Assembly: GCA_019038745.1 (NCBI GenBank)
Contig: JAHOYV010000010.1
Coordinates: 1 to 64,000 of the forward strand
Reading direction: 5' to 3'
From: Gemmatimonadales bacterium
Lineage (GTDB): Bacteria > Krumholzibacteriota > Krumholzibacteriia > LZORAL124-64-63
Length of the DNA stretch: 64,000 nucleotides
The notes beneath the pieces were generated by a model that made no database searches, had not been told where the DNA came from, and saw only the letters and a program-made list of their open reading frames with translations. Position 1 is the first letter of the stretch, and each line of letters starts with the position of its first letter. The translations under genes and the position numbers were made by a program. Below are positions 30,101 through 38,177 of this stretch, piece by piece.

Positions 30101-30375
30101 TCGAGAGCTGATTTCCCCAGCCCCAACGCAATTTCGACAGCCCATTGTTCATCCGTCAAAATTCGCGGCAACAACAAGGTATCTCGACCGCTCTCCTGGT
30201 GGAGTATCCGCCCGAGCGTCTTGCAGGCCCGCGCCGAGGGCAATAGGACCAGCCCCCCACTCAAATCTCCATCGATAGCTTCCGGCCCATCGGTCCGCAA
30301 ACCTGACAACAGATCGACCGCCAAGCGTTGTAACAAATGCTCCTCAAAAGAAACTCGGGAGATTTGAATAGGCAT
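27139..30375 (-). CDS. addB: AddB-like subunit with PD-(D/E)XK nuclease and Fe-S cysteines
   Basis: 1078 residues. The N-terminal half is helicase-like but lacks a normal Walker A P-loop (LLPSARACKTLGRIL at the expected place), as in RexB and the proteobacterial-type AddB. The C-terminal nuclease motif is IDRIDRALAGEGPLAVIDYKTG. Four cysteines frame it: one in VWRDCPYRF and three in the CRYCDFRGLC stretch, matching the 4Fe-4S cluster that stabilises AddB nucleases. It works with AddA in break processing. The ATGA overlap with addA shows a coupled pair. The start is the ATG at 30375. AddB sequences diverge strongly, so the assignment rests on motifs and on the partner. Confidence 0.85.
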   Translation of the reverse strand: MPIQISRVSFEEHLLQRLAVDLLSGLRTDGPEAIDGDLSGGLVLLPSARACKTLGRILHQESGRDTLLLPRILTDEQWAVEIALGLGKSALELPDDRVRPILLATGLADGATNGQNQASWLAGRQENAPALAEEFVAFFDEVRRHRLDQTLLEPKSLESVLALAGAQEAEIIAADLGKAHQVWELYRRVVPVDRTDFLVDLSDILVRNLAAGDSQPGRSYDLVFVAGFGRVDPVRADLLRAALTCGREGHLYLPTGDSFLSRLFLATWDSSPTGTVAPGHPLAPSQSLEAVFRDGDEESAVGISTVSKNSTSSKIVPSLLERLTGVGDVAGLTFPNGPLELLPCGDPEAESRVVADRVASLLEGLPDSPDSQNATPRIAVAVNDPSLAARIFTQLTDAGIDPDTTHGQPLSVQPAGLLLRFILRAALTNLRAEPLLEVLTHPYVKLDTVEAGHGHWTLQLEQMFRRDTGPEGGLSGLHRRAQDRDQAALNLFGRRGPGLVNFVTTVADAFAPLLEFKAGRDGSWRDLLEALGRTWNHLSAERLLLPGSERHDIQAAAKLVQDLRRESDRLPRSNLAEFTADLGRLLTNENVPPHRPRNLPVLLTGLVEARLERFDHLILAGMREGSFPAKSQQPLFLPGRVRYRLGLPVRQDFIGRDAELFLRLLHNADHVLITWPDEDANQPILPSPFVSRLMLGLGNPGGTAAGKRLWRNKEIPWKQIIAENEAFFDESSEPPAYEATRPLPDLSWSALRVWRDCPYRFLLERGFAMRKPEEVRAEFSRMEYGRLVHGIMQNWLDPSGPGYKALIEDDREGARLLLGKIAAEEFLPGSAELPVRKLWLDSFSRSVPSLVDWELLRFQQWRPVALEARFRMPLSDFMEWAVGLAQELGHEPDPSTLPDYAAGLHLIGTIDRIDRALAGEGPLAVIDYKTGRLPSVNKVKKLEDLQVLLYAAAVEAGALQGADGCPITGQVSQGLYYSLSHDKVGAPGKPHLDTGDDEGRLLLLEGVAELVRLALEASNPAGPFPLIQREQQGLGSAQLPCRYCDFRGLCRLEERPYLESSTRSKLDMLVGTREGFAS

Positions 30376-30470
30376 TCGGGCAGAATCCTTTGTTAAAAAC
30401 GTCGGGATGGGACCGCAGTGTACCTGCTTGAAGGAGGGAGGATCAAGAGGAAGTGCAGGGAATGTGAAGA

Positions 30471-30494
30471 CGCCGCCACTCGTAAGTGGCGGCG
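30471..30494 (-). terminator. Hairpin between the small secreted protein gene and addB
   Basis: Perfect 10-bp GC-rich inverted repeat (30471-30480 and 30485-30494) with a 4-nt loop, 38 bp after the stop of the upstream minus-strand gene. The T-rich tail on the minus strand is weak (TCTTCACATT), so termination may be partial. Confidence 0.55.
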
Positions 30495-30532
30495 CTGAAA
30501 AATTATCGATGGAAAATCGATGGAAAAGTGAA

Positions 30533-31144
30533 CTACCGGAACAAACCCTTCATGGCATCCCAACTCACCGACTGGCTGGATACCGGGTCACAGCTCAAAG
30601 CCGGGAACATCCCCGAAAGAGTGCCTGAGCAGGCCTGTTGACCATGTTTATCGATCAGCAAAAGAATTTCCTCGTCGATTGGAGCCGGGCTGTAGTCGGA
30701 ATAGAACGTGAAGGTCAAAGTGCCGGTTACACCAGGCTCGCATTCCAGGCTAACGGGTTCCAGTTTAAATAGGATTCCCTCCACACCCGGAATACTGGGG
30801 TCCCCATCGCATTCCAAGGTGGTCTCGTATTCCACTTCGCAGCCCATTGGGTCTCCTTCTGAAATACCAGGGAGGCCCTCAAAGAAAAGGGCGTCGGACA
30901 GGTCGTCACACATACAGGTACCGGTGCTGTAATCCAGAATCAAATCCAAGTGGCTCAAGGCATATTGTGAATCGGTATCCCATGTGATAGTGGCAGTGTA
31001 CTTCCAATCCGTGAAGGCCGGATCGGTGTTGGGTTCAGCGGAAATATTCCCCCCGATAAAACATTCGGCATGGGCTGTTAAGCCAAAACCAAGTAGCAGG
31101 GCACTGGTGAGAATTATGGTTGTCAGCGTAAACTTGGTGTTCAT
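30533..31144 (-). CDS. Small cysteine-containing secreted protein, unknown
   Basis: 203 residues with a clear signal peptide (TLTTIILTSALLLGFGLTAHA, cleaved before ECF). The mature part has about nine cysteines (CMCDD, GCEVEYETTLECDGD, LECEPG, QQACSG, ALSCDP) and beta-strand-like segments such as YTATITWDTD and TGTLTFTFYSDYSP, similar in style to Ig-like or cohesin-like secreted domains. I do not recognise a family. No sorting tail. Expected to be exported and possibly disulphide stabilised. It is expressed toward addB, with a hairpin in between, and diverges from the DUF3857 pair. Confidence 0.6.
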   Translation of the reverse strand: MNTKFTLTTIILTSALLLGFGLTAHAECFIGGNISAEPNTDPAFTDWKYTATITWDTDSQYALSHLDLILDYSTGTCMCDDLSDALFFEGLPGISEGDPMGCEVEYETTLECDGDPSIPGVEGILFKLEPVSLECEPGVTGTLTFTFYSDYSPAPIDEEILLLIDKHGQQACSGTLSGMFPALSCDPVSSQSVSWDAMKGLFR

Positions 31145-31457
31145 TGGAAGCTCCTTTATTCAACTATCAGGATTGATTGCCGTTTTCAATAACCTAAATC
31201 CTACCTATCATAAAATCAACTGATTTTGTCTGTATTTTGATATTCCACCTGTCCAAACGGTGGCCGAAATGTTTCAAAATGTTATAACCTTTTTATTTCA
31301 TGGGGTTTGCGCCATGAGACTTCTGCCCTTTCCCCAAACCCCCGCTTATGACCCTCTTCTCTTCGGCCCATTGCCCAGGGCCTCGCCACCTGCTAGAATG
31401 CTCTTGTTGATAGGATTACTAATTGTTCGAACCCCGAATAGTCCCCTGGAGGTTTCG
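31145..31457. other. Intergenic region between the small secreted protein and DUF3857 genes
   Basis: 313 bp, AT-rich on the left half. It holds the promoter described at 31371-31399 for the plus-strand pair, and CTGGAGG at 31446-31452 as ribosome-binding site. The left part should carry the promoter of the minus-strand secreted protein; I could not pick a reliable one. No other gene is seen. Confidence 0.5.
31371..31399 (+). promoter_or_regulatory. Sigma70-type promoter for the DUF3857 gene pair
   Basis: TTGCCC (31371-31376), 17-nt spacer, TAGAAT (31394-31399) with a TG extension at 31391-31392. Transcription should start near 31406, giving a leader of about 52 nt before ATG 31458. Confidence 0.6.
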
Positions 31458-33470
31458 ATGCTCTCCATTCGCTGGTCATTCCTTGTTTTGATTTGCCTTT
31501 TGGCCGGAACGTCTTCCCTGACTGCCTCAGCTGCTCCTGTGGATATCCCGGCCGCCCTGAAAGCCGCCGGTAGTGGGGATGATTACCCGGATGCCGATGT
31601 GTTGGTTGTTTTCGACCACTCCAACATCGACGTGGAGCCCAGCGGACTTTCCCACATGGAAAACCACCAACTGGTCAAGGTCCTGACCGAGCAGGGCGCC
31701 GTAAGAGCCTCCTTCCAACGCCTGAATTACGATCCGGCAACCCAGTCGATAACCGTACGCCGGATCATCGTGCACCGGGCCGATGGAACCATTGAAAATA
31801 TCGACCTTAACGGACTGGTCGACGTTATCGCTCCAGCCCACGCGATCTACTGGGGGGCCCGAATGTTGGGTCTGGATCTGCCCCGACTGCATCCTGGCGA
31901 TGCGGTGGAAATAGAGACCTACCGGAAGGGATTTCAGATTGCCTATCTGACCGAGGGTGAGGGTATCACCTTCGGCCAGGCCGATGACGAAAGCATTTTC
32001 ATCCCTCCGATGCGCGGCCATTTCTACGACGTGGTCCTCTTTCAGGCAACCGATCCCATTGTGGAAAAAACCTACACGCTGCGTACTCCGCGGGCTATGC
32101 CGGTTCAGTATTCGGTACACAATGGGGAGGTCGTGTCCGAACACACTTTTGATACCGAATCCTTCACCTACGTTTTCAGCCGACGGGACGTGCCTGCGGC
32201 CAAACGGGAATGGCGCAGCTCCGGGCTGAGCGATTACGCCCCCAAGGTTGTCATGGCAACGGTTATGGACTGGGGCGAAAAATCGCGCTGGTTCAATGAA
32301 GTGAACGAGAGTCAATTCGACACCACGCCCGAGATTTCCGCCAAGGTGACCGAAATCACCCAAGGTCTGAAAACCGATGATGCCAAGATCTCGGCGATCA
32401 ACCACTGGGTAGCGCAAAACATCCGCTATTGCGGCTTCAACATGGGCAAAGGCGAGGGCTACACCCTGCATCCCGGCGACATGGTTTATCGCGAACGAGC
32501 CGGAGTATGCAAAGACATCGCCGGCATGAGCATCACCATGTTGCGGGCGGCCGGCTACACCGTCTATCCGGCTATGACGATGGCCGGAGCCAGGGTCGAG
32601 AAAACTCCCGCTGACCAGTTCAACCACTGCGTCGTCGCCCTGAAACAGGATGACGGCTACAAGATGCTCGACCCTACCTGGGTGCCATTCTCCCGCTACG
32701 ACTGGTCGCGATCCGAGGGCGAGCAGAACTATGTCGTGGGCTCTCCCGAGGGTGAGGGTTTATCCATCATCCGCACCTACACGCCCGAGGAAAACGGGCT
32801 GGTAATGGAAATCTCGGCCAGGATCGACGACAAGGGAACCCTACGCGGGAAGCTGAGTCTGGATCCCAGCGGTAACAGTGATTCCCGGTTGCGGCGGGCC
32901 TTCGGCAACACGCCTCGTGACCAGATAGAGCCGAACCTGCGCCGCTGGCTGGCAGCGCTGGCTCCAAACGCCGAACTGTTGGAATACAAATTTGCCGATC
33001 CCGAGAACTGGGAAAAAGCCCTGACCCTTTCTGTGGAATTCGAGGTCACCGGCTACGCTACCATAGGAAAGGAAACAATGACCTGGTTACCGCTGGGCAG
33101 CCGCCTGGTGATGGCCAATTTTGCCGGCATGTTCAGCTGGGCAAACAGCCATTTGCCCGAGGAACGGGAAACACCGGCCTTGATCTGGGCCAATTCCGCA
33201 GTTCGGTTGACTGAGACGATCGAGATTCCCAAGGGATTCAACGCCGTTGCGCCGGTCGCCCAGATCAAGTCCGGCTGTCCCGACGGGGCCGGGTATTGTG
33301 ATTTCACCTGGCAGGCCGAAGGCCGCAAACTTGTGCTGGATGGCCGGATGGTCGCCTCCGATCGAACCATCACTGTCGATCGATGGGCCGACTTCCGGAC
33401 AGCCGTCACGTCCTTCCATGAAATCGGTGAGACTCCGCTTGTTGCCAGCAAAAAGGGGGATCGCTCATGA
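31458..33470 (+). CDS. DUF3857 / transglutaminase-like exported protein (intact catalytic triad)
   Basis: 670 residues. Signal peptide about 4-25 (IRWSFLVLICLLAGTSSL). DUF3857 N-terminal domain (about 40-260), then a transglutaminase-like domain with the Cys-His-Asp triad: C351 in RAGVCKDIAGM, H390 in FNHCVVAL and D405 in MLDPTW. The C-terminal third is beta-rich (DUF2569/DUF3858-like). Such proteins are common in FCB-group bacteria and are thought to act in the periplasm; the substrate is unknown. Start at ATG 31458 with CTGGAGG upstream. The stop overlaps the next start as ATGA, so both are translated together. Confidence 0.85.
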   Translation: MLSIRWSFLVLICLLAGTSSLTASAAPVDIPAALKAAGSGDDYPDADVLVVFDHSNIDVEPSGLSHMENHQLVKVLTEQGAVRASFQRLNYDPATQSITVRRIIVHRADGTIENIDLNGLVDVIAPAHAIYWGARMLGLDLPRLHPGDAVEIETYRKGFQIAYLTEGEGITFGQADDESIFIPPMRGHFYDVVLFQATDPIVEKTYTLRTPRAMPVQYSVHNGEVVSEHTFDTESFTYVFSRRDVPAAKREWRSSGLSDYAPKVVMATVMDWGEKSRWFNEVNESQFDTTPEISAKVTEITQGLKTDDAKISAINHWVAQNIRYCGFNMGKGEGYTLHPGDMVYRERAGVCKDIAGMSITMLRAAGYTVYPAMTMAGARVEKTPADQFNHCVVALKQDDGYKMLDPTWVPFSRYDWSRSEGEQNYVVGSPEGEGLSIIRTYTPEENGLVMEISARIDDKGTLRGKLSLDPSGNSDSRLRRAFGNTPRDQIEPNLRRWLAALAPNAELLEYKFADPENWEKALTLSVEFEVTGYATIGKETMTWLPLGSRLVMANFAGMFSWANSHLPEERETPALIWANSAVRLTETIEIPKGFNAVAPVAQIKSGCPDGAGYCDFTWQAEGRKLVLDGRMVASDRTITVDRWADFRTAVTSFHEIGETPLVASKKGDRS

Positions 33471-35386
33471 ACCGTATTCAAGAACTTCTGCCGACCGTTT
33501 CCCTGTTGACCTTCCTCCTGATAGCTTCTGCCGTAATGGCCGCCGAGCCGGACATCCAGGCCCTGATCGACACCGCGCCCGGTGCCGACGACTATCCCCT
33601 GGCCGATCAAATCATCCTCTACGAAAATATCGAGATCAGCGTGGATGAAACCGGTCGCAACACCCGCCGCGTACACGTCATCCGCAAAATCCTGACCAAC
33701 TGGGCCATGCGCCGGATCACCGACCCACGGGTGGGCTGGGACAGCAGTCGACAGGAACTGAATGTCGCCGTCTGCCGCACATACCAGGCTTCCGGAGCCA
33801 TTGTCGAAACGCCCACCAACGGTTTCAACGAAGTAACCCCCGATGCCGTGGGCCGTTGCGCCAATTTCATGGGTCTGCGTGAAATGGTCATCAGTCACGT
33901 GGGCATCGAACCCGGCTCCGTGCTTGAACTCGACTACACGGTACGCGATCTGGCGCCCGCCCTGCTGCCGCCTTCGGGACAGGAATTTCTGCAGGATCGC
34001 TGGCCTGTGCTGGAGCGCACAATCACCTTGCAACGAGAGGGTAACTTTCCACTGGTCTGGGAAATCCTCCATGGAGAGGCAGAAGTCCAGGACCGCCTGC
34101 AGGATGAAGGCACCGTTACGCTGACGGTGCGCAACATTCCCGGGTTGGCCGACGAAAACAACCAGGCCCGGCGCGGCGATTACGTTCCCAGCCTGGTCTA
34201 CGCCTTCGGGATTCGGGGCGGGTGGAATGACCTGGCCGAACGCCTGATCGCTGCCGGCGACGAGGCCCTGCAGATGAACGAAGCCATGACTGCCTGGCTA
34301 AACCAGGTAGACGAAATTGAAGATCACGATCTTACTCCGCTGGACACCGTACAACGCATCGCCGCCTTGATCGGGAGCCAGACCCGATCCGTTCACCTGC
34401 CCGCCGGCACCTGGTCACAGGCTCCCCGCCCGGCTACCGAAATATTTTCCGCCGGATGCGCCACACCCTGGGAAGAGGCTGTCCTGGCTGTTGCCTTGCT
34501 GGAGGCGTCCGATCTGGATGTGGAATTCTACCTCGTCAGCCGTTACGCGACCTGGGCCAAGAACGTCCCCGCGGCCCGGATCTTCAACGATGTGCTCATC
34601 AAAACCCGACTGGACGATGAGAACTGGTGGCTCTCTCCAAGCCGAGACAAGGCCTGGCCCGGGAGCTGCAAGCATCCCGACCGCCTCATGTTGCGGGTAC
34701 ACGGACCCAAAATGACGGGCGTGAATGAGTATAGGTGGCCAACCGAATCGGCTACCGGTTCCAGTGTCATGACCGTCGATCTGCGGCCCGATGACGGAGA
34801 TGGTTTTCTGGCCGTTATCGACTTCCAGGCAACCGGTTTGCTCAGGGGTAAGGAGATGGATGCCGAGGCCTTGGCCAAGACCCTGGCGGGTGGAGTTCTG
34901 CCTGATGCCGAAGTGACAAAAACCGAGGTGCTGAAACTTGAACACCGATCGGTTCATTTACGCGTTGAAGCTTTGGTCGAAGATCGGAACGAAAGTCTGG
35001 GTAAGGCACAGGAAGGTTCGTTGATCCTGGATCTGCCCCATCCACCCCACGGTGCGATCGCCTCCCTGTCCCGATCCTGCCGTACCCAGGACCCGGTGCG
35101 CGTCACGCCTCTGTTCCTGCCAGGCCGGTTGAACGAGGAAATCACCTTGCGTTTTACCCTGCCGGATAACTTTGCTTTGGATTACCGGCCTGAAAACCGG
35201 GAAATCCAGGCCGGGCAGGCATCGTACCGCTTTGTCGGCAATTTGACTGATCAGGAACTGGAAATCCATCACAGTCTGCACCTGCCCGCTGGTCGGATCG
35301 GTCCTGAAGACTGGTCGGATTTTCGCAGGCTTTTGATCTCGGTACAGTCGGCCAACGCAGGCCGGGTGATTCTTTTGGAGGAGTAG
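33467..35386 (+). CDS. DUF3857 / transglutaminase-like exported protein (catalytic His and Asp lost)
   Basis: 639 residues, start ATG overlapping the previous stop. Signal peptide about 10-24 (VSLLTFLLIASAVMA). The DUF3857 domain resembles that of its neighbour (both begin with a GDDYP/GADDYP-type stretch and a long KVLTEQ/RKILTN strand). In the transglutaminase-like region C331 (SAGCATPWEEA) is kept, but the His position reads D375 (IFNDVLIK versus FNHCVVAL) and the Asp position reads Ser (WLSPSRD versus MLDPTW). It is therefore probably non-catalytic and may be a partner or scaffold of the active neighbour. It converges on the kinase gene with a 13-bp gap. Confidence 0.8.
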   Translation: MNRIQELLPTVSLLTFLLIASAVMAAEPDIQALIDTAPGADDYPLADQIILYENIEISVDETGRNTRRVHVIRKILTNWAMRRITDPRVGWDSSRQELNVAVCRTYQASGAIVETPTNGFNEVTPDAVGRCANFMGLREMVISHVGIEPGSVLELDYTVRDLAPALLPPSGQEFLQDRWPVLERTITLQREGNFPLVWEILHGEAEVQDRLQDEGTVTLTVRNIPGLADENNQARRGDYVPSLVYAFGIRGGWNDLAERLIAAGDEALQMNEAMTAWLNQVDEIEDHDLTPLDTVQRIAALIGSQTRSVHLPAGTWSQAPRPATEIFSAGCATPWEEAVLAVALLEASDLDVEFYLVSRYATWAKNVPAARIFNDVLIKTRLDDENWWLSPSRDKAWPGSCKHPDRLMLRVHGPKMTGVNEYRWPTESATGSSVMTVDLRPDDGDGFLAVIDFQATGLLRGKEMDAEALAKTLAGGVLPDAEVTKTEVLKLEHRSVHLRVEALVEDRNESLGKAQEGSLILDLPHPPHGAIASLSRSCRTQDPVRVTPLFLPGRLNEEITLRFTLPDNFALDYRPENREIQAGQASYRFVGNLTDQELEIHHSLHLPAGRIGPEDWSDFRRLLISVQSANAGRVILLEE

Positions 35387-35399
35387 AAGAAGGGAAGGG

Positions 35400-37571
35400 T
35401 CAGGACCCGATCACCAATTCGATGCGATCCAATTCCCCTGCAATATCCTCCGCAAGGGAAGCGGCGAATTCCTGTTGCTTGTCTCGCGTGGCCTGCATCA
35501 ACTCCATGCCCAGGGAGTCCACCTGGGCTGCGAAAATATTCTGAGCGGCGGACCTGATGTTGTAGGCTTCTTCATGGGCCTTGTCGAAATCGTAACCCTG
35601 AATTGCATTCTTCAGGGAAGCCAGACGGGTCCGGGTGTCAGTCATGAACAAATCAAGGATTTCCGTGGCCAAGGCCAGATCTCCGTCAAACTTTCCGACG
35701 AGATCATCAAGTCGGTAAGGCTCTGGTTCAGCCATTGAGTTCGCGGTGGAATCCGGATGGATAACCCTGATCATGGCGGCATAGATCTGGTCGGAACTGA
35801 TGGGCTTGGCGACGTAATCATTCATACCCACCGCCAAACAGTTCTTCCTGTCCTGGCTGGTCGCATGAGCGGTCATCGCTATGATGGGCACATCCCGATT
35901 CAAATCACCCGCATTCCCGGCCCGCAGCTCCTTCACGGCCTCGATTCCGTCCAGCACCGGCATCTGGATATCCATGAAGACGAGGTCAAAGCGCATTCGT
36001 GACAGAATCTCCAGGGCCTCTTGCCCATTGCAGGCGACCTGGGGCAGAAAACCCAACTTGGCCAACATGCCCAGCCCGACTTTTTGGTTCACGATATTGT
36101 CCTCGACCATCAGGATGCGCAGGTCCTTGGTTTGCCCCGCCAAATAGTCGGCTGCGCCACGGGCCGCGATTTCATAGCCTGTTTCATGGGCTACCATCTC
36201 GGCGATCTGATGTCGGGTCGGAGTCTCGAACTGCACACTGAAATGGAAGGTCGAACCCAGGCCTGGTTCGCTTTTGACCTGCAGACGCCCACCCATTTTC
36301 TCCACCAGTTGGGTTGAAATATTCAAACCCAGGCCCGAGCCGCCGTATTTTCGCGTTGTGGACACCTCCGCCTGGGTAAAGGCGTTGAACAGTGTCGGAA
36401 GTTTGGAGGCGGGAATTCCAATCCCTGTATCCCGCACCGCGAAAAAGATGGTTGTGTTATTGCCCAATGATTCGGCTTTTTTTGCTTCGAGCTCAATGCT
36501 TCCCTGCTCGGTGAACTTCATGGCGTTGCCCACCAGGTTGACCAGAATCTGCCGCAAACGGCCAGGATCACTGATCAGGAATTCAGGCAGATCCACCAGG
36601 TTCAGCTCCAGCTTCAAATTCTTTTCGCGGGCTTTGAAGGAGAAAGTTTCCATCAACTCCTCCAAAAGATCGGAGGGTCGGAAAATCGTGTTCTCCAACT
36701 CGATTTTTCCCGCTTCGATCTTGGAGAAATCAAGAATATCCGAGATCAGACTGTTCAAGCTACGGGCACTCTTGGCGACTATCTCCGCCATCTCTCTTTC
36801 TTCCACACCCAGACCCATGTCCAGCAACAGATCCGTCATACCAATTACCGCGTTCAAGGGCGTTCGAATCTCGTGGCTCATATTGGCGACAAAGTGACTC
36901 TTCGCCTCATTCGCGGAATTTGCGTCAAGAGCGTTTCGGTTGGCCTGACTGATGGTTTTTTCAAGTTCCTGGTTGGCGAAGCGCAGATCGTTCGTCCGCT
37001 CGGTTACCCTCTTTTCCAGGTTCTCGTTCAAGCTGCGGAGCTTCTTTTGTCCTGCAACAAACTCTGAAACATCCCGCATGAATCCCACCACGTATTCCTG
37101 GTTCCCGGCATTAATTACATGTGCGGAAATACTTACGGGCAACCTGCTGCCATCGTCACGCAACAAGTCTCCCTCAAGATTGGTAACCCCGCCTTCCTGC
37201 CGTATTTTCTGGAATTTATTTTTGAATTTATCCTGGAGTTCGTGGGGATAAAGGTCGAATTGGTGTCGCCCCACGAGGTCGGCCACTTCACATCCTACCA
37301 ACCCCCCTGCTGCCTCATTGGCCCGTACGATCCGGCCGCTTTTGCTCTCAACTATGAAAATTGCATCCCGGGAACCCGTGAAGATTTTCTCGTATAGATC
37401 GCGTTCCCCGCCGGCATCCTGCAAGGCGTCCATGATTTCGTCGTAACGTTGGGTAACGTTATCGTGCTCTGACCTGAGAGCCTCAATTAGGCCCCAATAG
37501 GTGTCTATAGCCCTGTTACTGCCGTCTTTGGTATGGCTCACCGACACTCCACAGAAAAGAGATCCCCCCAA
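35400..37571 (-). CDS. PAS hybrid histidine kinase with receiver and Hpt-like C-terminus
   Basis: 723 residues, no membrane segment. PAS domain about 60-172 (DAIFIVESKSGRIVRANEAA), coiled coil 172-222, HisKA with H233 (ANMSHEIRTPLN), HATPase with NLVGNAMKF, DTGIGI and GSGLGL, receiver about 484-602 with D534 (VFMDIQMP) and K589, and a final helical domain about 618-723 that looks like an Hpt. In that domain the canonical A-H-x-L-K-G position reads A-Y-N-I-R-S with Tyr670; the nearest His is H666, one helical turn earlier. A cytoplasmic BarA-like phosphorelay is expected, but the last step may be absent or altered. It lies 95 bp after the receiver gene, so it may belong to the permease signalling cluster. 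Start uncertain (GTG codons a little downstream are alternatives). Confidence 0.88.
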   Translation of the reverse strand: MGGSLFCGVSVSHTKDGSNRAIDTYWGLIEALRSEHDNVTQRYDEIMDALQDAGGERDLYEKIFTGSRDAIFIVESKSGRIVRANEAAGGLVGCEVADLVGRHQFDLYPHELQDKFKNKFQKIRQEGGVTNLEGDLLRDDGSRLPVSISAHVINAGNQEYVVGFMRDVSEFVAGQKKLRSLNENLEKRVTERTNDLRFANQELEKTISQANRNALDANSANEAKSHFVANMSHEIRTPLNAVIGMTDLLLDMGLGVEEREMAEIVAKSARSLNSLISDILDFSKIEAGKIELENTIFRPSDLLEELMETFSFKAREKNLKLELNLVDLPEFLISDPGRLRQILVNLVGNAMKFTEQGSIELEAKKAESLGNNTTIFFAVRDTGIGIPASKLPTLFNAFTQAEVSTTRKYGGSGLGLNISTQLVEKMGGRLQVKSEPGLGSTFHFSVQFETPTRHQIAEMVAHETGYEIAARGAADYLAGQTKDLRILMVEDNIVNQKVGLGMLAKLGFLPQVACNGQEALEILSRMRFDLVFMDIQMPVLDGIEAVKELRAGNAGDLNRDVPIIAMTAHATSQDRKNCLAVGMNDYVAKPISSDQIYAAMIRVIHPDSTANSMAEPEPYRLDDLVGKFDGDLALATEILDLFMTDTRTRLASLKNAIQGYDFDKAHEEAYNIRSAAQNIFAAQVDSLGMELMQATRDKQQEFAASLAEDIAGELDRIELVIGS

Positions 37572-37666
37572 TTCCTTCTTATTTCGGCAAATAGGCCAAA
37601 AACTGTAGAAAGTTATTCACTTGGAGATGTTTAGCGAGAATCCTCATCCTTGCGTGGACGGAAAAA

Positions 37667-38149
37667 CTACTCCTGATCCAGCTTTTTCATCCGACGCAAA
37701 ATCGTCAAGGGACTGCTTCCCTGGGCAAGATCCATGATCTCCTGGATACGAAGTTCCTGGTCTGCGAATTTTTTCTTCAATCGCTCCGTGTAGGCAGCCT
37801 GAAGAACCTTCAGCAGTTCCTCCAGGTCATACGGCTTGGGTAGGTAGCTGAAGGCGCCAAGCTTGGTGCATTCCACCGCACTACCCAGCGAGCCGTGCCC
37901 AGTCAGGATGATGATCTCCAGAAATCGGTCTTCTTCTTTTAATCGAATCAGTAGCTCTTGGCCGTCCATGCCGGGCATCTTCAGGTCCACGAGTGCAATA
38001 TCGAAATTTTCCCTGCTGCAGGCCGCCAAGGCATCGATCCCGCCCGTTGCCTCGTGAACCTCGAATTCCCGCATTTCCAGTCGTTCACCAAGAGCTTCAA
38101 GGAATTCCTTTTCGTCATCGACGATCAACAATCTGATTTTCTCGGTCAT
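37667..38149 (-). CDS. Stand-alone receiver-domain response regulator
   Basis: 160 residues. Receiver with acidic pair D11-D12, phospho-acceptor D55 (ALVDLKMPGMDG), T/S in ILTGHGS and lysine in YLPKPYDLEEL. A helical tail (about 125-160, IQEIMDLAQGSSPLTILRRM) has no DNA-binding or enzyme domain. It resembles the receiver of the fused permease directly upstream (both have LTG[HF]GS and PMDG[MQ]-like surroundings and a KLG.F.YL.KP segment), which suggests duplication. It begins 28 bp after the permease stop, so it is in the same operon as the sensor kinase and likely takes phosphate from it, as a phosphate sink or as an output acting by protein contact. Confidence 0.9.
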   Translation of the reverse strand: MTEKIRLLIVDDEKEFLEALGERLEMREFEVHEATGGIDALAACSRENFDIALVDLKMPGMDGQELLIRLKEEDRFLEIIILTGHGSLGSAVECTKLGAFSYLPKPYDLEELLKVLQAAYTERLKKKFADQELRIQEIMDLAQGSSPLTILRRMKKLDQE

Positions 38150-38177
38150 GGGAAAAACCTCCGGTTAACCATTGTAT

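Noticed and set aside
31260-31457. N-terminal extension of the first DUF3857 protein
   Set aside because: Extra 66 residues would precede the signal peptide; the promoter and ribosome-binding site lie inside this stretch.
33053-34072. Minus-strand open frame across the two DUF3857 genes
   Set aside because: Overlaps two coupled genes with clear signal peptides and domains on the opposite strand.
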